Counted from the first letter of the stretch, positions 26,340-34,680 are shown. The stretch is 64,000 nucleotides of DNA from UBA5794 sp964196275 (GCA_964196275.1 CAXMSN010000114.1:1-64000); one strand, 5' to 3'. Numbers and translations are program-made. Notes: generated by a model not told the origin, from the sequence alone.

Positions 26340-27488
26340 ATGTACGGGATGGACGACGAAGGCATCTTCGAGCAGTTGTTCAAGCTTCTACAGACTTCAG
26401 GCCCCGTCAATTGGAAGCTCGCACGTGAAGTGACCAAGAGCCTTGCCGGGCCACCGGAGATCATCGAACCGGCCGTCGCCGAGGAGTATCGCGAGCTCGC
26501 CCACGTGGCGGAGGTCCGAATCTCTTCTGTGACCGATCTTCCTTCACCGGCGACCGGCGAGCTGAACCCAACGGATCGTGCGACCTGGGCGGCAGAGAAC
26601 CAGCAGTCGTTCCGTGTCCTCATCGAGCCCCTGAGCGAGAAACTCACTGGACTCACCGACACGGGCCAGATACCCGGAATGCCAGACCTCGGCGGCTCAA
26701 TGGGAGCGATGCTCGCTCCGCTCGGACCGGCCCTCCTCGGCGTCCAGGCTGGCACGATGGTCGGGTTCATGGCCCACAGAGCTCTTGGCCAATTCGATAC
26801 CGGCATCCCAGCGATGGACCACGATCGACCCTACGTCATCGTTCCCAATCTGGACGACTTCGCCATCGATCACGGTATCGACCACAGACAGGTCCGCCTG
26901 TGGGGCGCCCTCCATGAGGTGGCATTTCACCGCATCATGGCCGTCGAATGGATCCGTGGTAGCTTCATCTCACTCGTCGAGACCTACTACGACTCCGTCG
27001 AGCTCGACATGTCGGATCTCATGGGCAAGCTTTCGGCGATGAACGATCCCGAAGAGATCCAACGGATGTTCGGAGCGGAGTCGGAAGATCCAACAGCGCT
27101 GATGAGGGCGAACTCAGACCCGGAGAAACTTGCACGCATACAGGCGTTCACGGCATTCATCGAAGGCTACGCGGATCACATCGTCCGACTCGCAGGAAGA
27201 GAGCTCCTGCCTGGGATCGAGCGAATCGAAGATGCATACCGAGTGCGCCGCACCGAACCCGACAAGGCAGAGCAGTTCCTCCAGCAGTTCGCCGGGCTTG
27301 AGCTCCAGCGTTGGCGCTCGGCCGACGGGGCAGCATTCTGCACCGAGGTCACCGACCGATGGGGCGCAGAGGCGCTTGCGAAGGTGTGGGATGACCCCGA
27401 GAACATGCCAACTCTCGACGAACTGACCGATCCGATCGGATGGAACGCCAGGGTGCTCCTGAGCGAGACGCTTCTCGAAGGCGACTAG
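26340..27488 (+). CDS. DUF2342 family putative zinc metalloprotease homologue, altered zinc motif
   Basis: 382 residues, belonging to the actinobacterial family annotated as zinc-dependent metalloprotease or F420-biosynthesis-associated. Recognisable blocks are MPDLGGSMGAMLAPLGPALL, GTMVGFMAHRALGQFDTG, YVIVPNLDDFA and the C-terminal EGYADHIVRLAGRELLPG. The expected HExxH helix reads LHEVAFHRIMAVEW: His-Glu are kept, but the second His is displaced by one (Phe at its place). The DNA is clear, CAT GAG GTG GCA TTT CAC. The protein may have lost metal activity, or the register may be tolerated. It is coupled to htrA (2-bp gap). Confidence 0.83.
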   Translation: MYGMDDEGIFEQLFKLLQTSGPVNWKLAREVTKSLAGPPEIIEPAVAEEYRELAHVAEVRISSVTDLPSPATGELNPTDRATWAAENQQSFRVLIEPLSEKLTGLTDTGQIPGMPDLGGSMGAMLAPLGPALLGVQAGTMVGFMAHRALGQFDTGIPAMDHDRPYVIVPNLDDFAIDHGIDHRQVRLWGALHEVAFHRIMAVEWIRGSFISLVETYYDSVELDMSDLMGKLSAMNDPEEIQRMFGAESEDPTALMRANSDPEKLARIQAFTAFIEGYADHIVRLAGRELLPGIERIEDAYRVRRTEPDKAEQFLQQFAGLELQRWRSADGAAFCTEVTDRWGAEALAKVWDDPENMPTLDELTDPIGWNARVLLSETLLEGD

Positions 27489-27534
27489 CTACCCTCTCGG
27501 GATTCCGCCATTGTGCCCACGAGAGGATTCCCAG

Positions 27535-28005
27535 ATGACCATCGCGATCGGGCAGGATGCGCCTCCGTTCGAACTCTTCGATCAGGATCGCAATGCCGTC
27601 AGCCTCGAAACCCTCCGAGGCAGCAACTCGCTGATCGTGTTCATCCCATTCCCCTTCACCGGGCGCTGTGAAGGCGAGTTGTGCGCGATCCGGGACCGGT
27701 ACAGCGAACTCGAGAGCGTTGCAGCCAACGTCGTGGCGATTACCTGCGACACCCTTCCGGCCAACAAGGCGTGGTCAGACGCAAACAGCTTTGCGTTCCC
27801 CGTTCTCAGCGACTTCTGGCCACACGGTGACGTTTCGCGGTCCTACGGTGTCTTCAACGAGGCCTTCGGATGCGCTGACCGCGTTACGTTCGTACTCAAT
27901 GCCGACGCTGTCGTCACCGACGTCGTGGCCAGCGAAGGCCTTGGCTTCTCGCGAGAATTCGACAGCTACGCCACCGCCCTCAGGGCGCTCTCAGCTCAGG
28001 CCTAG
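27535..28005 (+). CDS. AhpE-type peroxiredoxin
   Basis: 156 residues from ATG 27535 (GAGAGGA 7 bp upstream). The thioredoxin-fold core IVFIPFPFTGRCEGELCAIR carries the TxxC peroxidatic Cys; the second Cys five residues on (ELC) is also seen in mycobacterial AhpE. KxWSDANSFAFPVLSDFWPH and SYGVFNEAFGCADRVTFVLN complete the family pattern. It reduces peroxides, probably with mycothiol/mycoredoxin in this lineage. Confidence 0.9.
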   Translation: MTIAIGQDAPPFELFDQDRNAVSLETLRGSNSLIVFIPFPFTGRCEGELCAIRDRYSELESVAANVVAITCDTLPANKAWSDANSFAFPVLSDFWPHGDVSRSYGVFNEAFGCADRVTFVLNADAVVTDVVASEGLGFSREFDSYATALRALSAQA

Positions 28006-28014
28006 ACAAACGCT

Positions 28015-28060
28015 CTCAGCCGCCTCCACAGCAGCGGTCCGGAGATTCTCCGGGGCTGAG
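28015..28060. terminator. Stem-loop after the peroxiredoxin gene
   Basis: CTCAGCC (28015-28021) pairs with GGCTGAG (28054-28060), enclosing CCGGAGA-T-TCTCCGG (28039-28053). It starts 9 bp after the stop. No T-tract follows, so strength as a terminator is uncertain. Confidence 0.45.
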
Positions 28061-28113
28061 CGCAGCTATCCTCGCCGTGCAACTCATCAGCCCCTGATGG
28101 ACACACCGACGTC

Positions 28114-29298
28114 ATGACAGACGCCTCGACAGCCCAAGATGAACCCCTCGAGCCAAACGCGAACGAGTCCCCTCTCGTAGCGGCACATGGCCCGCGGATG
28201 CCTCGATGGTTCCGAACACTGCTTGTTGTTGGCCTTTTGTATCTCTTCCTTGTGGGGGTCAAACTCCTCGAGTCTGGGGTCAAAGGACTGGGAAGCGACA
28301 CCGCTGGTGGACTCTTCGATGGGATCACCAATCCCCTTGCCGCGTTGTTCGTCGGAGTCCTTGCAACCGTCCTCGTTCAGTCATCATCCGTAACGACATC
28401 GACGATCGTTGGACTTGTCGCCGCCGGCCTGATTCCGCTCGAAACCGCTGTGCCGATGATCATGGGAGCCAACATCGGCACCACCGTCACGAACACCATC
28501 GTGGCGCTCGCCCACGCGCGACACACCGACGAATTCCGTAGGGCCTTCAGCGCCGCGACCATGCACGACTTCTTCAACCTCATCGCGGTCGCGATCCTGT
28601 TACCGCTCGAGGTCGCGACGGGATTCCTTCAAAGCGCTGCGGCATGGATGGCAACGCTGCTTCCAGGGGGATCAGATGCGACGTTCGACTCACCCATCAA
28701 GGGCGCCGTGAACTGGGGAGCGTCACATTTCAAGACCGCTATTGAAGCGTTCATCTCGAACGAGACCACCGTCGGAGTCGCCATGATCATCACCGGCATC
28801 GTGATCATCTTCATCACCCTCGCCTACATCACCAAGAACATGAAGGTCCTGATAGCAGCGCGTATCGAACGATCGGTGAACGCGTCCCTCGCAAGATCTG
28901 GTCTCGTGGGAATGGCCGTGGGACTCATCGTCACGATCGGCGTTCAGTCATCGAGCATCACAACATCGATCCTCGTACCGCTTGTGGGATCTGGTCTCCT
29001 GGTCGTACGGAATGCCTTCCCGATAACGCTCGGTGCGAACGTCGGCACCACCGTGACCGCTCTGATCGCGGCTCTTGCAACGGGGTCGACAGACGCCATG
29101 ACGATCGCTCTCGTGCACCTTCTGTTCAACGTTGCCGGCATTCTCCTGATCTACCCGTTCCCCAAGACGAGGTACATACCCGTGATGCTTGCCGAGAAAC
29201 TCTCGGATATCGCCACCACAAGGAAGTGGGTCGCCGTCGTTTGGACGCTGACAATCTTCATCGCCATACCCATCGCGGGTATCTTCATACTGAGCTAG
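28114..29298 (+). CDS. Na/Pi cotransporter family protein (NptA/PNaS-type)
   Basis: 394 residues, about eight TM helices in two inverted repeats. Each repeat carries the QSSS signature: LVQSSSVTTSTIVGLVAAG and GVQSSSITTSILVPLVGSG, plus GANIGTTVTN and GANVGTTVTALIA. It takes up phosphate with sodium. The downstream phoU-like gene begins 8 bp after its stop, a usual pairing in bacteria. Confidence 0.92.
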   Translation: MTDASTAQDEPLEPNANESPLVAAHGPRMPRWFRTLLVVGLLYLFLVGVKLLESGVKGLGSDTAGGLFDGITNPLAALFVGVLATVLVQSSSVTTSTIVGLVAAGLIPLETAVPMIMGANIGTTVTNTIVALAHARHTDEFRRAFSAATMHDFFNLIAVAILLPLEVATGFLQSAAAWMATLLPGGSDATFDSPIKGAVNWGASHFKTAIEAFISNETTVGVAMIITGIVIIFITLAYITKNMKVLIAARIERSVNASLARSGLVGMAVGLIVTIGVQSSSITTSILVPLVGSGLLVVRNAFPITLGANVGTTVTALIAALATGSTDAMTIALVHLLFNVAGILLIYPFPKTRYIPVMLAEKLSDIATTRKWVAVVWTLTIFIAIPIAGIFILS

Positions 29299-29306
29299 GA
29301 GCAGAG

Positions 29307-29972
29307 ATGGTTCTCGAATTCTTCAGAGGCAACACACAGTCAGGACTCGATGAGGTCCAACAGACGCTCGTCCAGATGCTCCAGCAAGGCCACGAGGTCT
29401 TCACAACGTCGACCGATGCGCTCTTCGGCGGCGGCAAGTCGGAGGAGACCAAGCAAGAGGTGAAGTCCACCGACAAGGTCATCAACGAAGCACAGCAGTC
29501 GGTGCGCAGGCAGTTGATGGTGTCAGCAGCGATCAACAACGCTGACCTCCCCTTGGTCATCCAGTACGCATCGATTGTCAAGGACGCTGAGCGCGTCGGG
29601 GACTACGCAAAGAACATCTACGACCTCGTCAAGTACGGGGCTGACTTTGACGCCGCACCCGACAGATACCACCTGCTTCGCTATCGAGACGCCGTAGGCC
29701 AGCTCATACTCGACGCTGCAAGCGTGTTCGAAGCAAAGGATGCCGAACGTGCACAGCGTCTCATCGGGAAGGCAGACGCGTTCCTCGAAGAGTACGACGC
29801 ACAGGTGAAGGCGGCATACCAGTCCCAGGGTCTCGCATCCGATGCCGTCGCCCGCGCCCTCTACTTCCGATTCCTGAAACGCACCACGGCCCACGTCATG
29901 AACGTGCTCACCGCACTGGTCCAACCCCTCGACCGCCTCGACTACTACGACGAAGCCAAAGAAGACCGCTAA
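29307..29972 (+). CDS. PhoU-like protein paired with the phosphate transporter
   Basis: 221 residues from ATG 29307 (AGGAG 4-5 bp upstream). It is all-helical, with PhoU-type elements DLPLVIQYASIVKDAERVGD and YAKNIYDLVKYGAD (the E/D-x-x-RxxD metal-site pattern), and TTAHVMNVLTALVQPLDRLD near the end. PhoU proteins restrain phosphate uptake and signalling. Here it likely gates the Na/Pi transporter, with which it is co-transcribed. Confidence 0.85.
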   Translation: MVLEFFRGNTQSGLDEVQQTLVQMLQQGHEVFTTSTDALFGGGKSEETKQEVKSTDKVINEAQQSVRRQLMVSAAINNADLPLVIQYASIVKDAERVGDYAKNIYDLVKYGADFDAAPDRYHLLRYRDAVGQLILDAASVFEAKDAERAQRLIGKADAFLEEYDAQVKAAYQSQGLASDAVARALYFRFLKRTTAHVMNVLTALVQPLDRLDYYDEAKEDR

Positions 29973-29975
29973 CTG

Positions 29976-30004
29976 TCGTGAGCGCTCCCTGCGGCAGCTC
30001 ACGA
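29976..30004. terminator. Stem-loop after the phoU-like gene
   Basis: TCGTGAGC (29976-29983) and GCTCACGA (29997-30004), a perfect 8-bp stem 3 bp after the stop. No T-tract follows; a 7-nt repeat tract begins right after it. Confidence 0.5.
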
Positions 30005-30008
30005 ACGA

Positions 30009-30063
30009 GGTAGTACGTAGTACGTAATACGCACGCGTGGTCTGAGGTCTGAGGTCTAGGTCT
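30009..30063. repeat. 7-nt tandem repeat tract, two unit types
   Basis: GGTAGTA, CGTAGTA, CGTAATA, CGCACGC, GTGGTCT, GAGGTCT, GAGGTCT, then AGGTCT. The first three units rotate to GTACGTA, the last three to GTCTGAG, all in one 7-nt phase. It ends 12 bp before the acyl-CoA dehydrogenase start. Confidence 0.85.
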
Positions 30064-30075
30064 ATCCTCCGCTAC

Positions 30076-31278
30076 ATGGATTTCTCACACTCCCCTCGAT
30101 CGCTTGACTACCAGACGCGGCTCGATGCCTTCATGGATGAGCATGTGTATCCCGCTGAGGAAGGCATTGCCGCACGGAGACAGTGGGGGGACGTACCCAC
30201 CGAGGCGCCGCCAGAGATGGCGGCGCTCAAAGTCGAGGCTCGCTCCCGGGGTCTCTGGAATCTGTTTCTTCCCGACGAGGAGTATGGGGCAGGGTTGTCG
30301 AACGTTGAGTACGCACCGCTTGCTGAAATCATGGGTCGTGCAATCGAACTTGCCCCGGAGGCAACGAACTGCGCCGCACCCGACACCGGAAACATGGAAG
30401 TCCTGCACATGTTCGGCACCGACGAGCAGAAACAGCGCTGGCTGGTTCCGCTCCTCGAAGGGGAGATCCGTTCGAACTTCGGCATGACCGAACCAGGAGT
30501 TGCTTCCTCCGATCCAAGGAATCTCGAGTGCACGATCACTCCTGACGGCGACGACTACGTCGTGAACGGAACGAAGTGGTTCTCCTCAGGAGCAATGTCG
30601 CAAGACTCGAAGATCGCGATCGTCATGGGCATCACGGACAAGGACGCCCCTCCGAAGCAGCGGTACTCCATGATCCTGGTGCCGATGGACGCCGATGGTG
30701 TCACGATCGTGCGAGACCTCAACGTCTACGGCTACCGGCACCGGGGCGGTCACCCCGAAGTCGTCTACGACAACGTGCGCGTGCCGTCGGCGAACATGAT
30801 CTCGGGGCCAGGACAGGGATACATGATCGCCCAGGCGAGATTGGGGCCCGGAAGGATCCATCACTGCATGCGTGCGATCGGGCAGGCCGAGCGCGCTCTG
30901 GCGCTCATGATCGATCGTGCGAAGTCACGAGAGGCATTCGGCAAGCGGGTCGCCGATCAGGGCATCGTCCAGGATTGGATCGCAGAGTCACGTCTCCGTA
31001 TCGACCAAGCCCGGCTCCTCGTGCTGCGGGCTGCGTGGCTGATCGACACGGAGGGAAACCGCGCCGCTCGGCACCACGTATCTGCGATCAAGGTCGTCGC
31101 ACCGAACACGGCCCTGTGGGTCATAGACAAGGCGGTTCAAGCGCACGGCGGCATGGGCGTCACCGATGACACTCCCCTCGCATCGATGTGGGCGAACATG
31201 AGAACGCTCCGAATCGCGGACGGCCCAGACGAGGTTCACAAGATGGTCGTCGCCCGCCACGAAATCGGTCGCGACTGA
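30076..31278 (+). CDS. Acyl-CoA dehydrogenase family protein
   Basis: 400 residues. Flavin/substrate motifs: FGMTEPGVASSDPRNLECTI, NGTKWFSSGAM, GPGRIHHCMRAIGQAERAL and the C-terminal QAHGGMGVTDDTPLASMWA. The TEPGVASSDP form is like ACAD10/ACAD11-type enzymes, some of which act on long or hydroxylated acyl-CoAs. It oxidises an acyl-CoA to the 2-enoyl-CoA with FAD. No good ribosome-binding site precedes the ATG; a 7-nt repeat tract occupies the leader. Confidence 0.9.
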   Translation: MDFSHSPRSLDYQTRLDAFMDEHVYPAEEGIAARRQWGDVPTEAPPEMAALKVEARSRGLWNLFLPDEEYGAGLSNVEYAPLAEIMGRAIELAPEATNCAAPDTGNMEVLHMFGTDEQKQRWLVPLLEGEIRSNFGMTEPGVASSDPRNLECTITPDGDDYVVNGTKWFSSGAMSQDSKIAIVMGITDKDAPPKQRYSMILVPMDADGVTIVRDLNVYGYRHRGGHPEVVYDNVRVPSANMISGPGQGYMIAQARLGPGRIHHCMRAIGQAERALALMIDRAKSREAFGKRVADQGIVQDWIAESRLRIDQARLLVLRAAWLIDTEGNRAARHHVSAIKVVAPNTALWVIDKAVQAHGGMGVTDDTPLASMWANMRTLRIADGPDEVHKMVVARHEIGRD

Positions 31279-31279
31279 G

Positions 31280-31342
31280 TCAGAAGTCAGCGAGTGCGAG
31301 TCCGGTCTGATAGCGAGCGCAGCGAGTCGTGCCTGACTTCTG
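31280..31342. repeat. Inverted repeat after the acyl-CoA dehydrogenase gene
   Basis: TCAGAAGTCAG (31280-31290) and CTGACTTCTG (31333-31342) are inverted copies flanking ~42 bp with several GAGCG/GCGAG words. It starts 1 bp after the stop codon; a weak long-range stem is possible. Confidence 0.5.
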
Positions 31343-31402
31343 TCATCTGTCATCTGTCAGCGAGCGCCAGCGAGCGGGTCTGGAGCGAGGCGGAGCCGAG
31401 CG
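31333..31402. repeat. 7-nt tandem repeat tract abutting the rseB-like stop
   Basis: CTGACTT, CTGTCAT, CTGTCAT, CTGTCAG, then decaying GAGCG-rich units. The right end contains GAGCGAGGCGGAGCCGAGCG, nearly the same as at 48074-48093, and lies within 2 bp of the stop of the RseB-like gene. Confidence 0.7.
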
Positions 31403-31403
31403 A

Positions 31404-32342
31404 CTAGCCGAACAGGCGGTGCCACCAGTCTGCGAAGGTCGACCTCGCGTCTGGGGCTGGCAACTCGGCAAGCACAGCGGTGGCGTGGTCCGGCGGGAGA
31501 TCACCGACGATCACGAAGTGGTTCTCCGTGTCCGTCCAATGGATGCTCACGTCATATGCCGTGGTCACCAGGTCATACACGCCCGTGTCTGTGATGAGTG
31601 GCGTCGGAGATTCGAATCCTGTGACCGACGAGATATCTCCGAGCACAAAGAGAGAGAACGAGAAGAGGCCGTCGCTGTAGAAGCCCTGCTCGGAGTCGCC
31701 AGGTGCCTCGGATACGTCAACGAGCCGATAGCCGAAAATCACGTCCGGCAGACCGTCGGACGCACTCGGCATGACGATGTCGTACTCGGCACCGCCTGTG
31801 CTGGATGGGCCAGAGTACGTGCGGTACGCCAAGAAGTTCTGAAGGCTCGAACGCCTGAACACCCGTCCATCATCGGTGAAGGACTCTGTTATGAGGGGAG
31901 CACCCGTCCGGACGTCGACAAGGAGCCTTGCCCGAACCGCGTCTCCCTCCATGACGTTGACGAGTTCGCATGTGCGGCCCATGTGCGTCACTTGAGTGAT
32001 ACCGCCGACGACGTAGCGATCCGTGCTGATCGGTTCCGAGTTCGATACGAACGCGACACCGTGGGGCGCGTCATCCATGGTCATCGCTGTGCCGTTGCCG
32101 ATCATCGACCATGTGGAGTCGACCTGCACGATCTCCATGCCCTGGCTGTGCTCAACGAACGATGAAGAGATCTGCGTCTGGCCGCCCCACACCGAGACGA
32201 CGAGCCTGTTCGCCGAATACGTCGATTGACTCGAACGCTCGAGATAGTCAGTGAGTTCGTCGGCAGACGCACCGGCTGCGGCAAGCGTCAGTGTGACTGC
32301 AGCAACGGAACCGATAACGGCGAGCCTGCGCAGTGTGGTCAT
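31404..32342 (-). CDS. Exported MucB/RseB-like sigma-factor regulatory protein
   Basis: 312 residues. MTTLRRLAVIGSVAAVTLTL and the following AAAGASA form a signal peptide. The mature domain has beta-rich blocks of a lipoprotein-localisation-like fold (TYSANRLVVSVWGGQTQISS, FLAYRTYSGPSSTG) typical of RseB/MucB N-domains. Assignment rests mostly on context: it is the third gene of an overlapping operon sigma factor - anti-sigma - this protein, the order seen for RseA/RseB. It would sense envelope stress and protect the anti-sigma factor. Its start overlaps the anti-sigma stop by 4 bp. Confidence 0.65.
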   Translation of the reverse strand: MTTLRRLAVIGSVAAVTLTLAAAGASADELTDYLERSSQSTYSANRLVVSVWGGQTQISSSFVEHSQGMEIVQVDSTWSMIGNGTAMTMDDAPHGVAFVSNSEPISTDRYVVGGITQVTHMGRTCELVNVMEGDAVRARLLVDVRTGAPLITESFTDDGRVFRRSSLQNFLAYRTYSGPSSTGGAEYDIVMPSASDGLPDVIFGYRLVDVSEAPGDSEQGFYSDGLFSFSLFVLGDISSVTGFESPTPLITDTGVYDLVTTAYDVSIHWTDTENHFVIVGDLPPDHATAVLAELPAPDARSTFADWWHRLFG

Positions 32343-32941
32343 GGGGAGCTCACCTGAAGGCCGGTAGGCGGAGTTGACAGCGAAGCTCGAGCCGTATGGC
32401 GTGATTCAAGATCAACGATCGACACGGACTGACCACCGTCACCCGAGTCGAAGGGTGCCGCTGCAAAGGCGAGGGAGACTGCTGCCACACCTGCCGCAAC
32501 TGCGACGGCGGTCCTGGCACCCAACCGGCGCTTCTTCGCCTCGCGCCTCGGTTCAAGGAACGCGGGTGGCTCGACACCTGGAAGGGCACGGACGGCGGTC
32601 CTTGACCGGTCCAGCTCGCCGAGTTCTCTGCGGCACTCCGAGCACGAATCGATGTGAGATGCCACTGCGGGCATCTCGGCTGTGACCAATTCCCCATCTA
32701 GGTACGCCGACAGCTGCTCACTGAGATGCCCCCCGGGGAGCAGGTGCAGGGGAACGTTCAGCGTCGGAAGTGTCCGCACGGCTTTGCGAGATTCCTTGAG
32801 CCTGCGGAACTCTGCGATGGCGTCGAGATCGGTTTCAAGCGCATCTACGACCTCCCTCAGTTCATCTTTCGTCAGTTCGCCATCGAGGTAGCACGACAGC
32901 AACATGGAAAGATGGGGAGAGACAGCGTTCACACTGGCCAT
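32339..32941 (-). CDS. Membrane anti-sigma factor with duplicated ZAS-like domain
   Basis: 200 residues. The N-terminal half holds two similar segments: HLSMLLSCYLDGELTKDELR and HLSEQLSAYLDGELVTAEMP. The second ends in HIDSCSECRREL, the His-x3-Cys-x2-Cys zinc motif. The first lacks all three zinc ligands but keeps the flanking pattern RKAVRTLP/RTAVRALP. A TM helix lies at ~140-162 and the rest is extracytoplasmic. It binds and inhibits the ECF sigma factor encoded just upstream, with which it overlaps by 13 bp. Confidence 0.85.
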   Translation of the reverse strand: MASVNAVSPHLSMLLSCYLDGELTKDELREVVDALETDLDAIAEFRRLKESRKAVRTLPTLNVPLHLLPGGHLSEQLSAYLDGELVTAEMPAVASHIDSCSECRRELGELDRSRTAVRALPGVEPPAFLEPRREAKKRRLGARTAVAVAAGVAAVSLAFAAAPFDSGDGGQSVSIVDLESRHTARASLSTPPTGLQVSSP

Positions 32942-33438
32942 GTGAGCAGTCCTCTCAACATCGTGCGCCCTCGGTGGATGCGGGAACGCACCGTTCCCAC
33001 GGGTACGTCGACGGCGTCGGCGATCTCTTCATACGTGAGGCCGACGACGTCGCACAGCACGACCGCCTCCCTGAAGTCATACGGCAACTTGAGCAGCGCA
33101 CTCTGCACATCGTCGGACAGACGGACCGATGCCAGCACCTCATCGGGCGATGGGCTTGCGCCGAGGGCTGAGTTGTCGCCCTCGGGAAGGGGTGACGTTG
33201 GCCTGCGCTTCTTCTTACGGACGCCGTCGAGGAACGCGTTCCTCGTGATCCGCCATAGCCATCCGTCAAAGGACCCTGGCGTATACGAAGAAAGCCCCTT
33301 CCGGACGCGCAAGAGCACCTCCTGAACGAGATCTGCAGCATCGTCCGGATTGCCGGTCAGACGGTACGCAAACGTGTAGATCTTTCGACCGTAACGCTGA
33401 GCGACGTCTTCCCAGGTCAGATTGGTGTTATCCGCCAT
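32929..33438 (-). CDS. ECF sigma factor (SigE/RpoE-like)
   Basis: 169 residues from ATG 33438 (an ATG three codons earlier is equally possible). Region 2: FAYRLTGNPDDAADLVQEVL and SFDGWLWRITRNAFLDGVRK. Region 4: LPYDFREAVVLCDVVGLTYE, then EIADAVDVPVGTVRSRIHRG, a helix-turn-helix. The order tatA - sigma - anti-sigma - RseB-like recalls the mycobacterial sigE-rseA-htrA-tatB locus, so envelope stress is the likely signal. The 13-bp overlap with the anti-sigma gene couples their translation. Confidence 0.92.
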   Translation of the reverse strand: MADNTNLTWEDVAQRYGRKIYTFAYRLTGNPDDAADLVQEVLLRVRKGLSSYTPGSFDGWLWRITRNAFLDGVRKKKRRPTSPLPEGDNSALGASPSPDEVLASVRLSDDVQSALLKLPYDFREAVVLCDVVGLTYEEIADAVDVPVGTVRSRIHRGRTMLRGLLTWPV

Positions 33439-33495
33439 GGTCCCCATGTTCGGTTTAACAACGTCGAAGGGTTCTGCGGAGTTCCGGACTTCTGC

Positions 33496-33687
33496 CTAGC
33501 TGACGGAGTCTTCTTCCGTCTCTTCGGACTCGTCAACACCATCTTCGACGCCCTTGCGGAACTCCTTGGCAGAAGCACCGAGCGATCGAGCGAGTTGGGG
33601 CAACTTGGCAGCACCGAACAACAACAACACAACGACGAGAATGATCAGAAGCTCTGGGCCCCTGAGACCGCCAATAAATGCGAACAC
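33496..33687 (-). CDS. tatA: TatA/TatE twin-arginine translocase subunit
   Basis: 63 residues from a GTG start (AAAGGAGG 5 bp upstream). One TM helix (GPELLIILVVVLLLFGAAKL) is followed by the FGAAKLPQLARSLGASAKEF hinge and amphipathic helix, then an acidic tail. Pro/Gly positions fit TatA rather than TatB. It forms the pore for folded proteins; TatC is not in the window. The gene stands just before the ECF sigma factor. A hairpin overlaps its ribosome-binding site. Confidence 0.9.
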   Translation of the reverse strand: MFAFIGGLRGPELLIILVVVLLLFGAAKLPQLARSLGASAKEFRKGVEDGVDESEETEEDSVS

Positions 33688-33695
33688 GGTGCCTC

Positions 33696-33720
33696 CTTTC
33701 GGTACTGAGTGTACCGAAAG
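33696..33720 (-). promoter_or_regulatory. Hairpin overlapping the tatA ribosome-binding site
   Basis: On the minus strand CTTTCGGTAC pairs with GTACCGAAAG (10-bp perfect stem, arms 33711-33720 and 33696-33705, 5-nt loop). Its 3' arm ends inside the AAAGGAGG Shine-Dalgarno of tatA (33692-33699). It starts 15 bp after the stop of the upstream gene, so it could end that transcript, limit tatA translation, or both. Confidence 0.6.
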
Positions 33721-33735
33721 ATACGGACAGAGCGA

Positions 33736-34680
33736 CTACCCGAGGCCGAAGGAGTCCACAAACGCTTGGAGTCGTTCCCGCGTCACGAAAACGACGGAAT
33801 CGCTTCGCTTCTCTCTGTCATACATCGAATACGGGCTGAACTTGTCGGTGACGAGCATCACCTTGTCCACGTTCGGACTGGCCGCAAGGACTGCCAACTC
33901 AGCGAGCACTCTGTCATCGACTTCGGGGTACTCGCCTTCGACATGCGACAGAACGACGATCTGTAAACGCTGGCCCGCTCGGGTCACAGAGAAGACTTCA
34001 GCGTCCGGGGCGCTGGCAAGGCTCGCCTGAGGCACAGCATCGTTGATGACGTACCCGCCGATGCGTAGGAGTCCATGGCACAACTCGCTGTGGGACATGG
34101 TCGACGTGTCAACGCCGGCAGCTCTCAACCTCGCCTCGCATGGCCCCGTGAGCTCAAGGAAACTGCTGACCGACTCGAGCGTTCCGGTCGACGCTTGAGG
34201 GGTCGAAACGGACTCGTCTGCCACGACGGTCGCAAGCACTGCGAGTGGATCGTGCTCGACGGCATGGAGTTCAGGCATGTCGGCTGGGGAAGGGAGCGTC
34301 CCAACCTCTGGAAACTCGACGGCGGCAATCTGTTCAGGAGAGCCGTTGCGCATCGCGGACACGGTGATGCGGGCAACACCGTCGAGCGGGAGGCCATCCT
34401 CAACCAGTTCACGGATGTGCTCAATGCCAGCGGCAGACAGCAGATCGATGAGGTGCTGGCCAGCGTCCGATTCACCAAGCGGGACGTTGAACACCATGGA
34501 TGCGGTGTCGCCCTTGACATGGAATTGGGTGACCTCCGGCCGTGGCGAGAAACCGGGAGAAGGCTTGGCATCACTGTCCTGGTCGCCCGCCCCAGAACCG
34601 GAAGCACCGACCGCCTTGATCGCGTATATGGCCCCGCCAAGGATGACAGCGGCGATAAGAATGAAGACGACGATCAGCAA
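33736..34680 (-). CDS. Membrane-anchored protein of unknown function
   Basis: 314 residues from TTG 34680 (AAAGGAGC 5 bp upstream). An N-terminal TM helix (MLIVVFILIAAVILGGAIYA) is followed by a Ser/Gly/Asp-rich linker and a soluble domain of ~270 residues. The last ~90 residues (VFSVTRAGQRLQIVVLSHVE, ELAVLAASPNVDKVMLVTDK) look like an alpha/beta fold with beta strands followed by a Lys-rich loop, distantly like nuclease-type restriction folds, but no catalytic set is clear. It lies in line upstream of tatA and the sigma operon, which hints at an envelope role. Confidence 0.65.
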   Translation of the reverse strand: MLIVVFILIAAVILGGAIYAIKAVGASGSGAGDQDSDAKPSPGFSPRPEVTQFHVKGDTASMVFNVPLGESDAGQHLIDLLSAAGIEHIRELVEDGLPLDGVARITVSAMRNGSPEQIAAVEFPEVGTLPSPADMPELHAVEHDPLAVLATVVADESVSTPQASTGTLESVSSFLELTGPCEARLRAAGVDTSTMSHSELCHGLLRIGGYVINDAVPQASLASAPDAEVFSVTRAGQRLQIVVLSHVEGEYPEVDDRVLAELAVLAASPNVDKVMLVTDKFSPYSMYDREKRSDSVVFVTRERLQAFVDSFGLG

